Under the pieces are notes generated by a model, which searched no databases, had not been told where the DNA came from, and saw only the letters and a list, made by a program, of their open reading frames with translations. From Oscillospiraceae bacterium (GTDB taxonomy: Bacteria; Bacillota_A; Clostridia; Saccharofermentanales; Saccharofermentanaceae), in assembly GCA_902803365.1 (NCBI GenBank), contig CADCPU010000076.1:1-11373 (forward strand): DNA of 11,373 bases. Reading direction: 5' to 3'. A program made the position numbers and the translations under genes. This document shows positions 1 through 8,587 of the stretch, piece by piece; position 1 is the first letter of the stretch, and every line of letters begins with the position of its first letter.

Positions 1-167
1 ATTTTGTGAGGCGAGTGTCTTCGCTCACCCTAAGGGTGAGTTTTACTGTGGTGCGACTATATTCGCTCACCCTAGGGGTGAGTCATTTTGTGAGGCGAGT
101 ATCTTCGCTCACCCTAAGGGTGAGTCATTCTGTGAGGCGAGTATCTTCGCTCACCCTAAGGGTGAGT
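1..167. repeat. Four tandem 42-bp repeats, each with a 17-bp palindrome
   Basis: Four units follow head to tail: 1-41 (lacking its first base, so the array may run past the window edge), 42-83, 84-125 and 126-167. Units 1, 3 and 4 differ from one another by only one or two bases; unit 2 differs from unit 3 at about nine. Each unit ends in CTCACCCTAAGGGTGAG (8-bp arms around one A; unit 2 has TAG at the centre). In units 1, 3 and 4 the left CTCAC of that palindrome can instead pair with an upstream GTGAG, with CGA/TCG extending that stem. The two hairpins exclude each other. Because 42 is a multiple of three, the array stays open in one frame (14-residue repeats rich in SLTLRVS). I see no ribosome binding site or known domain, so I read it as non-coding, perhaps an extragenic palindromic repeat family. 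Confidence 0.85.
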
Positions 168-184
168 CGGAAGTGGCGGGCGCG

Positions 185-223
185 AAAAAAAGCGCAAAAA
201 AACAGGGCCGCGGACGGCCCTGT
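185..223 (-). terminator. Intrinsic terminator of the DUF4214 protein gene
   Basis: A perfect 9-bp GC-rich stem, ACAGGGCCG (202-210) with CGGCCCTGT (215-223), closes a 4-base loop. On the minus strand it is followed at once by a run of T (complement of 195-201) and then a second T run (complement of 185-191). It lies about 18 bases past the stop codon of the minus-strand gene ending at 242. It also separates that gene from the 42-bp repeat array. Confidence 0.9.
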
Positions 224-241
224 CGAATGAGTCAGTTAAGA

Positions 242-2440
242 TCAGCCTACACCCGGTACGGCGGTATCGAGGTAAGGAAGGATCCTTGCGGCGACGCACT
301 TCTCGACGAACTCAGGGCTGCGGGTGAAGCCGTAAACGACCTGAGCGCGGGTTGCGCCGTTGGCGAGCTGGTCAAGCCAGTAAGCGGCACCGTCGGAATC
401 TGCCTCACGATCCATAAATGTCGAATAGAGACGATCGAGATATTCCTTGTCGGAAAGCTTGAAGTTGGTCATCTCTTCGCTGAGGAAGAATGCTGCGCCG
501 ACGTTTTCACCGGTGGTGCGGAAATTGGAAAGCTCGGAAGCCCAGTATTCCTTACCGGATTTGTCGGATGCACGCTTCATAGCTGTCGTGTACATACGCT
601 CAACGAACGCGTTAGTTGCATCGGTCGGCTTGATAGCTACTGTTGCAGCGACTGAGTCACAGCCGGAACGGATGCCATAGGAAGCGCATGTATCGGCCCA
701 CTCCTGCGAGAAGATGAAGCCGTTGGCAACATCCATACGTGACGTGCCGGACTCGAGCAACGAGAGCCAGTATGTCATGCCGGTAACATCGGATTCACGG
801 CCGAAGAATGTCTTGTACAGGATCTCGATGAATTCTTCGTTGGTGGTATTGCGGTTTTCGAACTCAGGACTGAAGATGAAGCCCTGTGCGACTTCGGCGC
901 CGGTGCGGTTGAAGTTGTAAAGCTCGCTGTACCAGAAGTTTACGCCCTCTTCTTCACTCTCACGGTTGAGGACGTATGTGTAGATACGCTCGATGAAGCC
1001 CTTGATCTGGTCGTTATTGACGGTAGGCTTTGTGATATCGATCTTGTATTCAAATCCGACTGACGAATTGTTGTCGAAAACGATCCTGTAAGTGCCCTTC
1101 GTGAGTTCTACTTCGATCTTATGAACGGTATTCTGGTTATAGTTTGTCCATGACTTGACCTTATTGTTCTTGGCATCATAGATCGCGAACGAGCCTTGAT
1201 CACCGTAAGTTACGTTAAATGCGTATTTACCGTCTTCGGTTGCTTTGAAGGTATATTCGTTCTTCTGATCGCCGAACGTGACGGAATCCTTGACGACATC
1301 GTAATTTGAAATATCAACGGTAGGCTTTTGAGGTGTGATCGTGATCGTATATGGCGTTACCGTATTATCGTTGTATTCATATGGGAAGGCCTCGAAAACA
1401 TACTTTGCGCCCTTCTGCATATCGATATTGAAGTTAACGCTCTTTTTGGTCGAGACTGTCTTGATCTTATCACCCTTGCTGTCAGAAGCTCTGAGATAAA
1501 CCATGTCCTTAACGTCAGAAAGGCTGATATTGTAAGTGCCGGAACGAGGAGCCGTGTATTCGTACATATTGCTCTGCTGGTCGTATTCGAGATTATCTTT
1601 GATCTTCGTATACTTGGTAATGTCGACAGAATCCTTAGGAGCATTGATCGAATATGTAAAGTCAGTGACCTTGGAACACGTTAACTTGATAACATAAGTC
1701 TGGCCCTTCTCAAAATTCACGAAGAAACCCTTGGCAGGTGCAAGATCATTAATATTTTGGATCTCACTGCCGTCTTCGGTACTTACAACAAAGTCAACAT
1801 AATTATCGAGGGATTTATCGTGTTCGATACGGAATTTACCAGTCTTTGGAGCTGTGTACTTATATTCGATGGACTGGCCGATGAACTCAAAAGAATCATC
1901 AATGGAAGTATATCCCGTAACATCAACAACGTCCTTCGGAGGACAAACAGTATAATTACACGCATCAACATCAAGACCGATCGCAGGAACAAAATAGAAC
2001 TTGTAAGTACTTCCTGCCTTAAGCTGAGCCGTATATACGCTGTTGGAATATGCGTACGTTCTGGAGGATATTGTAGCGCCCATGGAATTCTCGATCTTAA
2101 AACCATGCTGAGCGTCACTGGAGAATACAGAATAAACACCGGACTTCGTTACTTTAAACTCGCGTTCATATGAATCACCCTTTTTCCATTTAAAGATAAA
2201 AGGATCATCTACACCCGGCAGATCCTTGAGCTTCTTTCCCTGGATCTTCGGAACATCGAGTTCGACATCCTTCGGAGTCTCGACATCGAGAGTCTTGCCG
2301 CTGTTGAGCATCAAAACGCTGTTTGTTGCGACATCTGCCCTGACCGTGTTTTCGATCCCTGCAACGGAGAATGCGGAAGTGATCATGGCTGCGCCGAGGA
2401 TGGCTGTACCGATTTTTACTACAAATCTCTTGTACTTCAT
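242..2440 (-). CDS. Secreted protein with beta-domain repeats and two DUF4214 modules
   Basis: Encodes 732 residues. I chose the ATG at 2440 (MKYKRF...) over one 19 codons upstream because AAGGAA lies 5 bases before it and a signal peptide follows directly: a KYKR basic start, a hydrophobic core at about 9-28, and likely cleavage after VRA (35). Residues 75-470 hold four repeats of about 95 residues. Each opens with a phrase like 'VDITxYxxIKDxxxF' and then 'YxYTAPxxGxY', a pattern resembling pre-peptidase C-terminal (PPC)-like beta sandwiches. Residues 478-590 and 608-720 are two DUF4214 modules, each made of two half-repeats with the pattern FxxRxY...R..D..G..YW...L......V...F..S.EF. I see no LPXTG, SLH or catalytic motif, so it is probably released or held at the surface non-covalently. 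DUF4214 is found in many extracellular bacterial proteins and its function is poorly defined; binding or adhesion is a guess. The gene is monocistronic, with its own promoter and terminator. Confidence 0.85.
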   Translation of the reverse strand: MKYKRFVVKIGTAILGAAMITSAFSVAGIENTVRADVATNSVLMLNSGKTLDVETPKDVELDVPKIQGKKLKDLPGVDDPFIFKWKKGDSYEREFKVTKSGVYSVFSSDAQHGFKIENSMGATISSRTYAYSNSVYTAQLKAGSTYKFYFVPAIGLDVDACNYTVCPPKDVVDVTGYTSIDDSFEFIGQSIEYKYTAPKTGKFRIEHDKSLDNYVDFVVSTEDGSEIQNINDLAPAKGFFVNFEKGQTYVIKLTCSKVTDFTYSINAPKDSVDITKYTKIKDNLEYDQQSNMYEYTAPRSGTYNISLSDVKDMVYLRASDSKGDKIKTVSTKKSVNFNIDMQKGAKYVFEAFPYEYNDNTVTPYTITITPQKPTVDISNYDVVKDSVTFGDQKNEYTFKATEDGKYAFNVTYGDQGSFAIYDAKNNKVKSWTNYNQNTVHKIEVELTKGTYRIVFDNNSSVGFEYKIDITKPTVNNDQIKGFIERIYTYVLNRESEEEGVNFWYSELYNFNRTGAEVAQGFIFSPEFENRNTTNEEFIEILYKTFFGRESDVTGMTYWLSLLESGTSRMDVANGFIFSQEWADTCASYGIRSGCDSVAATVAIKPTDATNAFVERMYTTAMKRASDKSGKEYWASELSNFRTTGENVGAAFFLSEEMTNFKLSDKEYLDRLYSTFMDREADSDGAAYWLDQLANGATRAQVVYGFTRSPEFVEKCVAARILPYLDTAVPGVG

Positions 2441-2476
2441 AACAGTTCCTTCTTTCTGTAAAAAATAACTTAGATA

Positions 2477-2485
2477 ATTATAACA
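2477..2485 (-). promoter_or_regulatory. Extended -10 promoter of the DUF4214 protein gene
   Basis: The minus strand reads TGTTATAAT, a perfect TGn-TATAAT extended -10. It lies 36 bases before the chosen ATG, giving a predicted leader of about 30 bases. No good -35 hexamer is present at 16-18 bp, which an extended -10 can tolerate. The very AT-rich stretch 2501-2522 lies upstream and could act like an UP element. Confidence 0.6.
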
Positions 2486-2567
2486 AAAGAACATCATGAG
2501 TTGTATATATTATTATTTAATTCGTGCACGTGTAGATAAAAAGAGCAGAGTCATTTGGGAGAGCGAT

Positions 2568-2576
2568 TGGTATAAT
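2568..2576 (+). promoter_or_regulatory. Extended -10 promoter of queA-tgt
   Basis: TGGTATAAT matches the TGn-TATAAT extended -10 consensus. No convincing -35 hexamer lies at the usual distance. A start site near 2583 would leave a leader of only about 17 bases before queA, just enough for its ribosome binding site. That leaves no room for a preQ1 riboswitch. Confidence 0.65.
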
Positions 2577-2599
2577 CGTATTATTGAAAAGAGGTAACT

Positions 2600-3637
2600 A
2601 TGAAGACCAGTGATTTTTACTACGATCTGCCTGAAGAATTGATCGCCCAACATCCGCTCGAGGACAGATCTTCATCAAGGCTTATGGTTCTGGACAAGAA
2701 GACCGGAGCCGTATCTGACAGACATTTTACGGATATACTCGAGTATCTTCGCAAAGGCGATGTGCTCGTTGTTAATAATACGCGCGTTATTCCCGCAAGA
2801 CTCATCGGCGCAAGATCCGATACGGGCTCGCCTGTTGAGATCCTGCTCCTTAAAAGGCTCGATGACAGACGTTGGGAATGTATCGTAAGACCGGGCAAAA
2901 AGGTCAAACCGGGCCGCAGATTCACGTTTATCGAGGGCGAGCTTGAAGCCGAGTGCGAGGAAGTACTCCCTGACGGCAACAGGATCGTGAGATTCGATTT
3001 TGAAGGCATCTGGGAAGAGATCCTGGATCGCGCCGGCACAATGCCGCTGCCGCCTTATATCCACGAGAAGCTTCAGGACAGAGAACGCTATCAGACTGTC
3101 TATTCCAAGCTTCCTGGTTCCGCGGCTGCTCCGACTGCAGGTCTTCACTTCACGCCTGAGCTTTTGGATCAGATCCGCGAGATGGGCGTATCGATCGTGG
3201 AAGTTACTCTTCACGTTGGACTTGGCACATTCCGTCCGGTCAAGGTCGAGGACGTAACGACTCACCAGATGCATTCGGAATGGTTCAACTTCAGTCAGGA
3301 AGCATCTGATATCATAAACAGCGCTCGAAAAGAAGGCAGGCGCATCATCTCGGTCGGAACCACATCTACCCGCGTACTTGAGACAGTTGCGAGCAGGGAC
3401 CCTGAGATGAAGCCATGCTCGGGCGATACTGATATCTTTATCTATCCGGGCTACGAATTTAAGTGCGTCAATTGCCTGATCACAAACTTCCACCTGCCTG
3501 AGTCAACGCTCATCATGCTGGTATCGGCATTGGCAGGCAAGGAAAACGTTCTTAACGCATATAAGCATGCGGTCGAAGAAAAGTACAGATTCTTCAGCTT
3601 CGGCGACGCGATGTTCATCACAGATCTTAAGGAGTAA
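2600..3637 (+). CDS. queA: S-adenosylmethionine:tRNA ribosyltransferase-isomerase QueA
   Basis: QueA transfers and rearranges the ribosyl part of S-adenosylmethionine onto preQ1 already in tRNA, forming epoxyqueuosine at the wobble base (position 34) of GUN-anticodon tRNAs. The 345-residue length is normal for the family. Visible signatures are the N-terminal [19 protein letters not shown] block (5-23), [12 protein letters not shown] (57-68), [13 protein letters not shown] (173-185), [12 protein letters not shown] (203-214), GTTSTRVLE (253-261) and the C-terminal [17 protein letters not shown] (294-310). The start has AAAGAGG a few bases upstream. It is the first gene of a two-gene operon with tgt, which starts 3 bases after its stop; the tgt ribosome binding site lies within the last queA codons, so translation is probably coupled. 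The family assignment is secure. Confidence 0.97.
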   Translation: MKTSDFYYDLPEELIAQHPLEDRSSSRLMVLDKKTGAVSDRHFTDILEYLRKGDVLVVNNTRVIPARLIGARSDTGSPVEILLLKRLDDRRWECIVRPGKKVKPGRRFTFIEGELEAECEEVLPDGNRIVRFDFEGIWEEILDRAGTMPLPPYIHEKLQDRERYQTVYSKLPGSAAAPTAGLHFTPELLDQIREMGVSIVEVTLHVGLGTFRPVKVEDVTTHQMHSEWFNFSQEASDIINSARKEGRRIISVGTTSTRVLETVASRDPEMKPCSGDTDIFIYPGYEFKCVNCLITNFHLPESTLIMLVSALAGKENVLNAYKHAVEEKYRFFSFGDAMFITDLKE

Positions 3638-4771
<1,134 letters not shown>

Positions 4772-4775
4772 GATA

Positions 4776-5357
4776 TCAGTTCATCAGAGTCGTAAGATCA
4801 GTTCTTACGACTTCTGTTTTTCTTACGATAAATGCAACGGCCGAGAGATTCTTGCCGCGCAGCTGATTGGCGTCAGAGATCCTGCTGACCAGGAAATTCA
4901 GCCACTCCTCGGCACTGAATGACGTAACGGCATCGGCGAGGACAGCTTCAGGCGTTAAGTCCTCGAAAAACCTGTCAGTACCGATTATTATGCGGTCCTC
5001 GTTTTCGAGCGCCATGAGGCCGTTCGTTACATTAACTATATCTCCTCCTCTAATGAGATAACCTCTGACACCTCCGTGGATCTCGGTCTCGAGCTCTTCA
5101 TCGGTGATCCTTACGAGTATATACTCGTCGCTCCTCTTAACGTTTCTGAAGATGAGATACGAGATGTCATCAAAGCTGAAGCGCTTAAAATTGATGTTCA
5201 GGATCTTGCTGACGGTATCCGAGACGCGCTTACAGGACTCAGGATCGTCTTTGCCGTTTACGACAACGCTGATCGTAAAAGCGCCGAAGCCCAGGAACAC
5301 TTCGTCGTTATAGGCTTCCAAACCGCCGCTGTGACTGAAACTGAATGACTCTATCAT
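4776..5357 (-). CDS. Degenerate PP2C-like protein, probable pseudophosphatase
   Basis: Encodes 193 residues, shorter than a full PP2C domain (about 240). The fold pattern is recognisable. YNDEVFLGF (16-24) sits where the NED motif and first strand belong. GGVRGYLIRGGDIVNVTNG (95-113) matches the 'GDSRxYLxRxGxLxxLT' block. EDRIIIGTDRFFEDL (120-134) matches 'GDxxLLCSDGLTDML'. RGKNLSAVAFIV (167-178) matches the final 'xDNxTxxxV' strand. Most metal ligands are gone: DGMGG is replaced by NGKDD, GDSR by GGVR and DN by KN; only D128 remains at the SDG site. I infer a catalytically dead paralogue that may bind or regulate a partner. The upstream neighbour, 9 bp away, is an intact PP2C. Its ribosome binding site GAGGTG overlaps that gene's stop codon, so the two are probably made together. 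The gene ends 4 bp from the converging tgt. Family assignment is by motif reading only. Confidence 0.7.
   Translation of the reverse strand: MIESFSFSHSGGLEAYNDEVFLGFGAFTISVVVNGKDDPESCKRVSDTVSKILNINFKRFSFDDISYLIFRNVKRSDEYILVRITDEELETEIHGGVRGYLIRGGDIVNVTNGLMALENEDRIIIGTDRFFEDLTPEAVLADAVTSFSAEEWLNFLVSRISDANQLRGKNLSAVAFIVRKTEVVRTDLTTLMN
4785..4821 (+). terminator. Intrinsic terminator of queA-tgt, inside the converging gene
   Basis: AGTCGTAAG (4788-4796) pairs perfectly with CTTACGACT (4804-4812) across a 7-base loop. CAG/CTG extends the stem past one bulged T, and TTTTT (4817-4821) follows. The hairpin begins 14 bases after the tgt stop. It lies wholly within the last codons of the minus-strand gene ending at 4776. 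Read on the minus strand the same stem forms, but the nearest T run (complement of 4762-4767) is about 20 bases away, so it is a poor terminator in that direction. Confidence 0.8.
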
Positions 5358-5366
5358 GTAAACACC

Positions 5367-6260
5367 TCAGAAATTGTATCTGTTCAGATGGATAACGACT
5401 CCGGAGTAGTTATCCTGACGCGTGACGTTCTTCTGCCTGATCGCAAGCTTGACTTCTTCCGCAGTCTTCTTGGCATTAAGGCCGACCAGATGTGCCACGG
5501 CCTGAAGGCTCAAGGCATCCGTAACGCCGTCGGAGCAGACAAAGATGACATCGCCGTCAAAAAGCCTGATCGGTTCCTGCGAATAGATGACGCGGATATT
5601 GTTATTGCCCATGAAATCAACAAGTGCCCTGCCCTTCTTGTTCTGGTAAGCTTCTTCGGTAGTCGAATCGAGCATTGCATATTTCTTGATGAGCATCTTG
5701 TTGTAGTTCTGCTTATAGTTGAGGATCGTAGGCGTGCCGTTCCTTATAAGGATTATGTTACTGTCACCTACGCTGTAGAAGTTCAGCTTATCTTCAAAGA
5801 TATGGATCAGAGCGAGCGTCGCACCGCCCTTTCGGCCGTACTTCTCGTAAACGGCATTCGAGATCCTCGATATCTTGACCGAAGCCTCTTCGCTCTCATA
5901 GAAATTGAACGGGTACATCTTCTCGACTTCATCGATGATATAACGCGAGATCTCTGCACCGTACTTAAGTCCGCCCATACCGTCTGATATGCAGGCGAGG
6001 ATTCCGTAATCAACGTAATCGTCGAGATGTGAGATGTAGATGGAATCTTCCTGTTTCTGTCTCGCGCCCTTCTCGAAAAAATACGCAACATCAGCAAAGA
6101 GCGAGTTCTCCTCATACGAATCGGAATGTATCTTGGAGCCGGTAAGTATCTTTATGAGCTGGCGCGATATAAGGACCATAGAGACAATGACCGCGACAAT
6201 AAGCGCGGCCAGGATATATATACCGATCTTAGCTTGTGATGGCAAAGAACCAAAATCCAT
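5367..6260 (-). CDS. Membrane-anchored PP2C-family protein phosphatase
   Basis: Encodes 297 residues from the ATG at 6260. One N-terminal membrane segment (about 12-33) is followed by a basic stretch, then a PP2C domain (about 55-295), most likely cytoplasmic. These Mn/Mg-dependent enzymes remove phosphate from serine and threonine. Motifs in order: RQKQEDS (67-73; family RxxNEDS), CISDGMGG (90-97), GGATL (145-149), YSVGDSNIILIRNG (162-175; family GDSRxYL), FVCSDGVTDAL (240-250) and RQDNYSGVVI (281-290). The metal-binding aspartates D72, D93, D244 and D283 are present, so it should be active. An upstream in-frame TTG at 6314 would add 18 residues but has no ribosome binding site. It is not beside a PASTA kinase gene here, unlike the usual prpC-prkC pair, so its partner kinase is unknown. 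The adjacent degenerate PP2C-like gene is a likely functional partner. Confidence 0.9.
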   Translation of the reverse strand: MDFGSLPSQAKIGIYILAALIVAVIVSMVLISRQLIKILTGSKIHSDSYEENSLFADVAYFFEKGARQKQEDSIYISHLDDYVDYGILACISDGMGGLKYGAEISRYIIDEVEKMYPFNFYESEEASVKISRISNAVYEKYGRKGGATLALIHIFEDKLNFYSVGDSNIILIRNGTPTILNYKQNYNKMLIKKYAMLDSTTEEAYQNKKGRALVDFMGNNNIRVIYSQEPIRLFDGDVIFVCSDGVTDALSLQAVAHLVGLNAKKTAEEVKLAIRQKNVTRQDNYSGVVIHLNRYNF

Positions 6261-6271
6261 CTTGTCGTGCA

Positions 6272-6277
6272 CCCTCC
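6272..6277 (-). promoter_or_regulatory. Ribosome binding site that sets the phosphatase start
   Basis: GGAGGG on the minus strand lies 11 bases before the ATG at 6260, slightly far but strong. An in-frame GTG (6272-6270) overlaps the site itself and cannot use it. The TTG at 6314 lies upstream of the site. This favours the ATG. Confidence 0.6.
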
Positions 6278-6291
6278 ACAAAGATATTTTA

Positions 6292-6319
6292 AGTATACCC
6301 GAAGAGGCGCTCAAAACAA
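6292..6319 (-). promoter_or_regulatory. Possible promoter before the phosphatase pair
   Basis: On the minus strand TTGTTT (6319-6314) and TATACT (6297-6292) are 16 bp apart, a fair sigma-A-type match. They lie in the 63-bp gap after the DUF624 gene, the widest gap in the minus-strand series. This could let the two PP2C-like genes be expressed apart from topA-trmFO. The evidence is sequence resemblance only. Confidence 0.35.
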
Positions 6320-6323
6320 GACT

Positions 6324-7241
6324 TTACTCTTCTTCACTCTCCTCCGGATTCTTGGCGAGCATGTATCCGTTGACCATCTCATTGGCCATAAATGCGTACG
6401 CATACTGGATAAAGCAGAACACGATCATGAGATAGTAGAAAACTGCGATCGCATAAGCAAAATATGTAGTGGTCAATAGAAGGATGCAAGGAACTGCCAA
6501 AAGGAGCACGGCCGTAAGGAAGATAAGTCCCATGCACGGAATGAGCTTGATCAGGAAGAACAAGAACGCATTGCGGTAGATCTTCTTGAGCGGCAGGTCG
6601 ATACATACGATAAGGTAATGAACGAAGTTGGAGATGGCGATCCAGAACATCAGGAGCACTGTGAACAGTACCGAGATCGCGGTTCCCATACGTCCGAAGT
6701 GATTCGAATAGAATGCGATACCCATAAGAAGGAGTGCCGTAGCAGCAAGAGATATGAGCATATGGATCGTCGACTGCTTCCAGTTCTCTTTGATACCGTC
6801 CTTGATATCAGAGAAAAAGAACACGCCTCTGTTCCTCGCGATATTCCTGTAGATCGTCGCAAAGCCCGACTGGAACGGTCCGATACAGACCAGGGTCGAT
6901 CCCAGAAGGAACATGACGCAGAACACGACGATGAGATAGTAGAGCTGGTAGCCCGCGTCGGTTCCGACATCGTTGATGGCTGAATTTCCGACAAGTCCGA
7001 TATCGCTTACGTACTTAACGAAGTTTTCCGGGATAAAGACATCGTTGATCGAAGGCAAAAAGAAAAGACAGTAAACGAATGCCAGGAGCATCGCGGGAAT
7101 ATTCGACACGATGAACAGCAGGTTCAAGCCCGTAAGCTTGAGGAAATGTGTTCCGAAGCTCGCGAAAAAGCGATACACCGGACCGTGTTCGTTTAAGTCA
7201 TCCAACAGATCCTCTGTCGGTGCATTCTTCTTAAAAAACAT
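6324..7241 (-). CDS. DUF624 (YesL-like) multi-pass membrane protein
   Basis: Encodes 305 residues with about six membrane segments (roughly 37-62, 99-121, 158-179, 187-213, 226-256 and 258-285) and an acidic C-terminal tail (PEESEEE). Features resembling the DUF624/YesL family are an N-terminal phenylalanine-rich stretch running into 'LNLLFIVSNIPA' (39-50), 'GPFQSGFATIYRNIARNRG' (121-139), a soluble stretch ending in 'NWKQS', and 'DLPLKKIYRNAFLFFL' (215-230). Family members in Bacillus are often found beside sugar-uptake genes, but their biochemical role is not established; I assign no function. The start codon shares one base with the trmFO stop (TAATG) and has AAGGAG 8 bases upstream, so translation is coupled to trmFO. 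The family call rests on motif resemblance and topology. Confidence 0.7.
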   Translation of the reverse strand: MFFKKNAPTEDLLDDLNEHGPVYRFFASFGTHFLKLTGLNLLFIVSNIPAMLLAFVYCLFFLPSINDVFIPENFVKYVSDIGLVGNSAINDVGTDAGYQLYYLIVVFCVMFLLGSTLVCIGPFQSGFATIYRNIARNRGVFFFSDIKDGIKENWKQSTIHMLISLAATALLLMGIAFYSNHFGRMGTAISVLFTVLLMFWIAISNFVHYLIVCIDLPLKKIYRNAFLFFLIKLIPCMGLIFLTAVLLLAVPCILLLTTTYFAYAIAVFYYLMIVFCFIQYAYAFMANEMVNGYMLAKNPEESEEE

Positions 7242-8584
7242 TATCTGTTCTCCTTAAGACTATGAATATATCCCTTAGCTTCTTCGAGTGCCTCCAAGGA
7301 ACGCTTTACGACAGCTGCGCACTTGTCCTTCTTGGCAGTCTTACCCTTAAACCTTACATCGAACGGTTTCATTATACCGAGATTTGCGTTCATCGGCACG
7401 AATTTCTTGACGCTCGGGTCAGAAACATACTGCGCCATGGCACCGATGACAGTATCACTCTCAAACTTATATTCAGGCTCTTTGTTCCAAAGCCTGTGAG
7501 CCGCATAGTATGCAGCCAGAAATCCGGAACCGGTTGATTCGATATATCCCTCAACACCCGTGATCTGTCCTGCGAAGAAGATATTCGGGTACTTTCTGAG
7601 CGAATAATCGTCATTAAGGACCTCAGGAGACCTGAGATAAGTATTCCTGTGCATTACTCCCATTCTGTAGTACTCGGCGTTTTCGAGTCCCGGGATCATA
7701 CCGAAGACACGCTTCTGCTCACCGAACTTAAGTCTCGTCTGGAATCCTACGAGGTTATACATCGTCTTTGCTCTGTTATCCTGACGGAGCTGAAGGCACG
7801 CATAAGGCTCCTTGCCCGTCTTCGGATCGATAAGGCCGACAGGCTTGAGCGGACCAAAGCGCATCGTATCTTCGCCGCGCTTTGCCATCGTCTCGATAGG
7901 CATGCAGCCCTCAAATACGATCTCCTTGTCAAAGCCTTTGACCTCAGCCTGCTCGGCTGCGATGAGCTCACGATAGAATGCAAGGTACTCATCCTTGTTC
8001 ATCGGGCAGTTGATGTAATCGTCTCCGCCCTTGCCGTATCTTGAAGCTCTGAAGGCCTTCGTCATGTCGATAGAATCGGATGTGACGATCGGTGCGGCGG
8101 CATCGAAAAAGTGCAGGTCGCTTCCGCCCGTGAGCCTTAAGATATCATCATAAAGCTCGCCGTCAGTCAGAGGACCGGTTGCTACTATTGTAATGGCATC
8201 GTCAGGAACCTTGGTGATCTCCTGCGCGATGACTTCGATATTCGGATGATTCTTTACCTTATCGGTTATATAAGAAGAGAACTCGTCACGGTCGACAGCG
8301 AGAGCGCCGCCTGCCGGAACCTGCGCCTTATCAGCGGCCTCCATGATGAGAGACCCCATCTGACGGAGTTCTTCCTTAAGAAGACCGATGGCGTTTTCGA
8401 GAGAAGCCGCACGCAGAGAATTACTGCATACGAGTTCACCGAAGTTATCAGACTTATGAGCATCGCTCTTTCTGATAGGCTTCATCTCATAAAGCTTGAC
8501 CTTGATACCGAAGGATGCGAGCAAATACGCAGCCTCGGAACCTGCAAGGCCTGCTCCGATCACATTGATGTACGCGTCAGTCAT
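7241..8584 (-). CDS. trmFO: Folate/FAD-dependent tRNA (uracil-54) methyltransferase TrmFO
   Basis: TrmFO makes 5-methyluridine at position 54 of the tRNA T-loop, using methylenetetrahydrofolate as carbon donor and FAD as reductant. It replaces the SAM-dependent TrmA found in other bacteria. The 447-residue protein has an N-terminal FAD-binding [11 protein letters not shown] (10-20), LVCSNSLR (51-58) with catalytic C53, EGCMPIE (225-231) with C227 matching the second conserved cysteine, [13 protein letters not shown] (242-254), [19 protein letters not shown] (276-294), and the closing [18 protein letters not shown] motif (337-354). The gene begins 3 bp after the topA stop, and its ribosome binding site (GGAG) is formed by the last topA codons. 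This topA-trmFO order is usual in Firmicutes. In Bacillus subtilis it is followed by codV/clpQY/codY; here an unrelated membrane gene follows instead. Confidence 0.97.
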   Translation of the reverse strand: MTDAYINVIGAGLAGSEAAYLLASFGIKVKLYEMKPIRKSDAHKSDNFGELVCSNSLRAASLENAIGLLKEELRQMGSLIMEAADKAQVPAGGALAVDRDEFSSYITDKVKNHPNIEVIAQEITKVPDDAITIVATGPLTDGELYDDILRLTGGSDLHFFDAAAPIVTSDSIDMTKAFRASRYGKGGDDYINCPMNKDEYLAFYRELIAAEQAEVKGFDKEIVFEGCMPIETMAKRGEDTMRFGPLKPVGLIDPKTGKEPYACLQLRQDNRAKTMYNLVGFQTRLKFGEQKRVFGMIPGLENAEYYRMGVMHRNTYLRSPEVLNDDYSLRKYPNIFFAGQITGVEGYIESTGSGFLAAYYAAHRLWNKEPEYKFESDTVIGAMAQYVSDPSVKKFVPMNANLGIMKPFDVRFKGKTAKKDKCAAVVKRSLEALEEAKGYIHSLKENR

Positions 8585-8587
8585 ATA

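Noticed and set aside
1..167. CRISPR array, suggested by evenly spaced palindromes
   Set aside because: The segments between palindromes are nearly identical in three of four units, whereas CRISPR spacers differ; no cas gene is present.
6..230. Open frame of 74 codons over the repeats
   Set aside because: It stays open because the 42-bp unit is a multiple of three; it has no ribosome binding site and runs through the terminator of the opposite gene.
2523..2532. CGTGCACG palindrome overlapping CACGTG as an operator
   Set aside because: It is only 8 bp, occurs once, and lies about 40 bp from either -10; too little to call a binding site.
2441..2599. preQ1 riboswitch or small RNA upstream of queA
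   Set aside because: The extended -10 at 2568-2576 leaves only about 17 transcribed bases; no aptamer-like stem and A-rich tail is visible.
2675..3493. Antisense open frame of 272 codons within queA
   Set aside because: It lies wholly opposite a clear queA, has no family signature, and is explained by codon bias of the real gene.
4776..5357. Short PP2C-like gene as a frameshifted remnant of the upstream phosphatase
   Set aside because: It has its own ribosome binding site, an intact frame, and covers both the N- and C-terminal parts of the fold, so it looks like a diverged paralogue and not a broken fragment.
5388..5987. Plus-strand open frame of 199 codons opposite the phosphatase
   Set aside because: It is the antisense shadow of a PP2C gene with all motifs intact.
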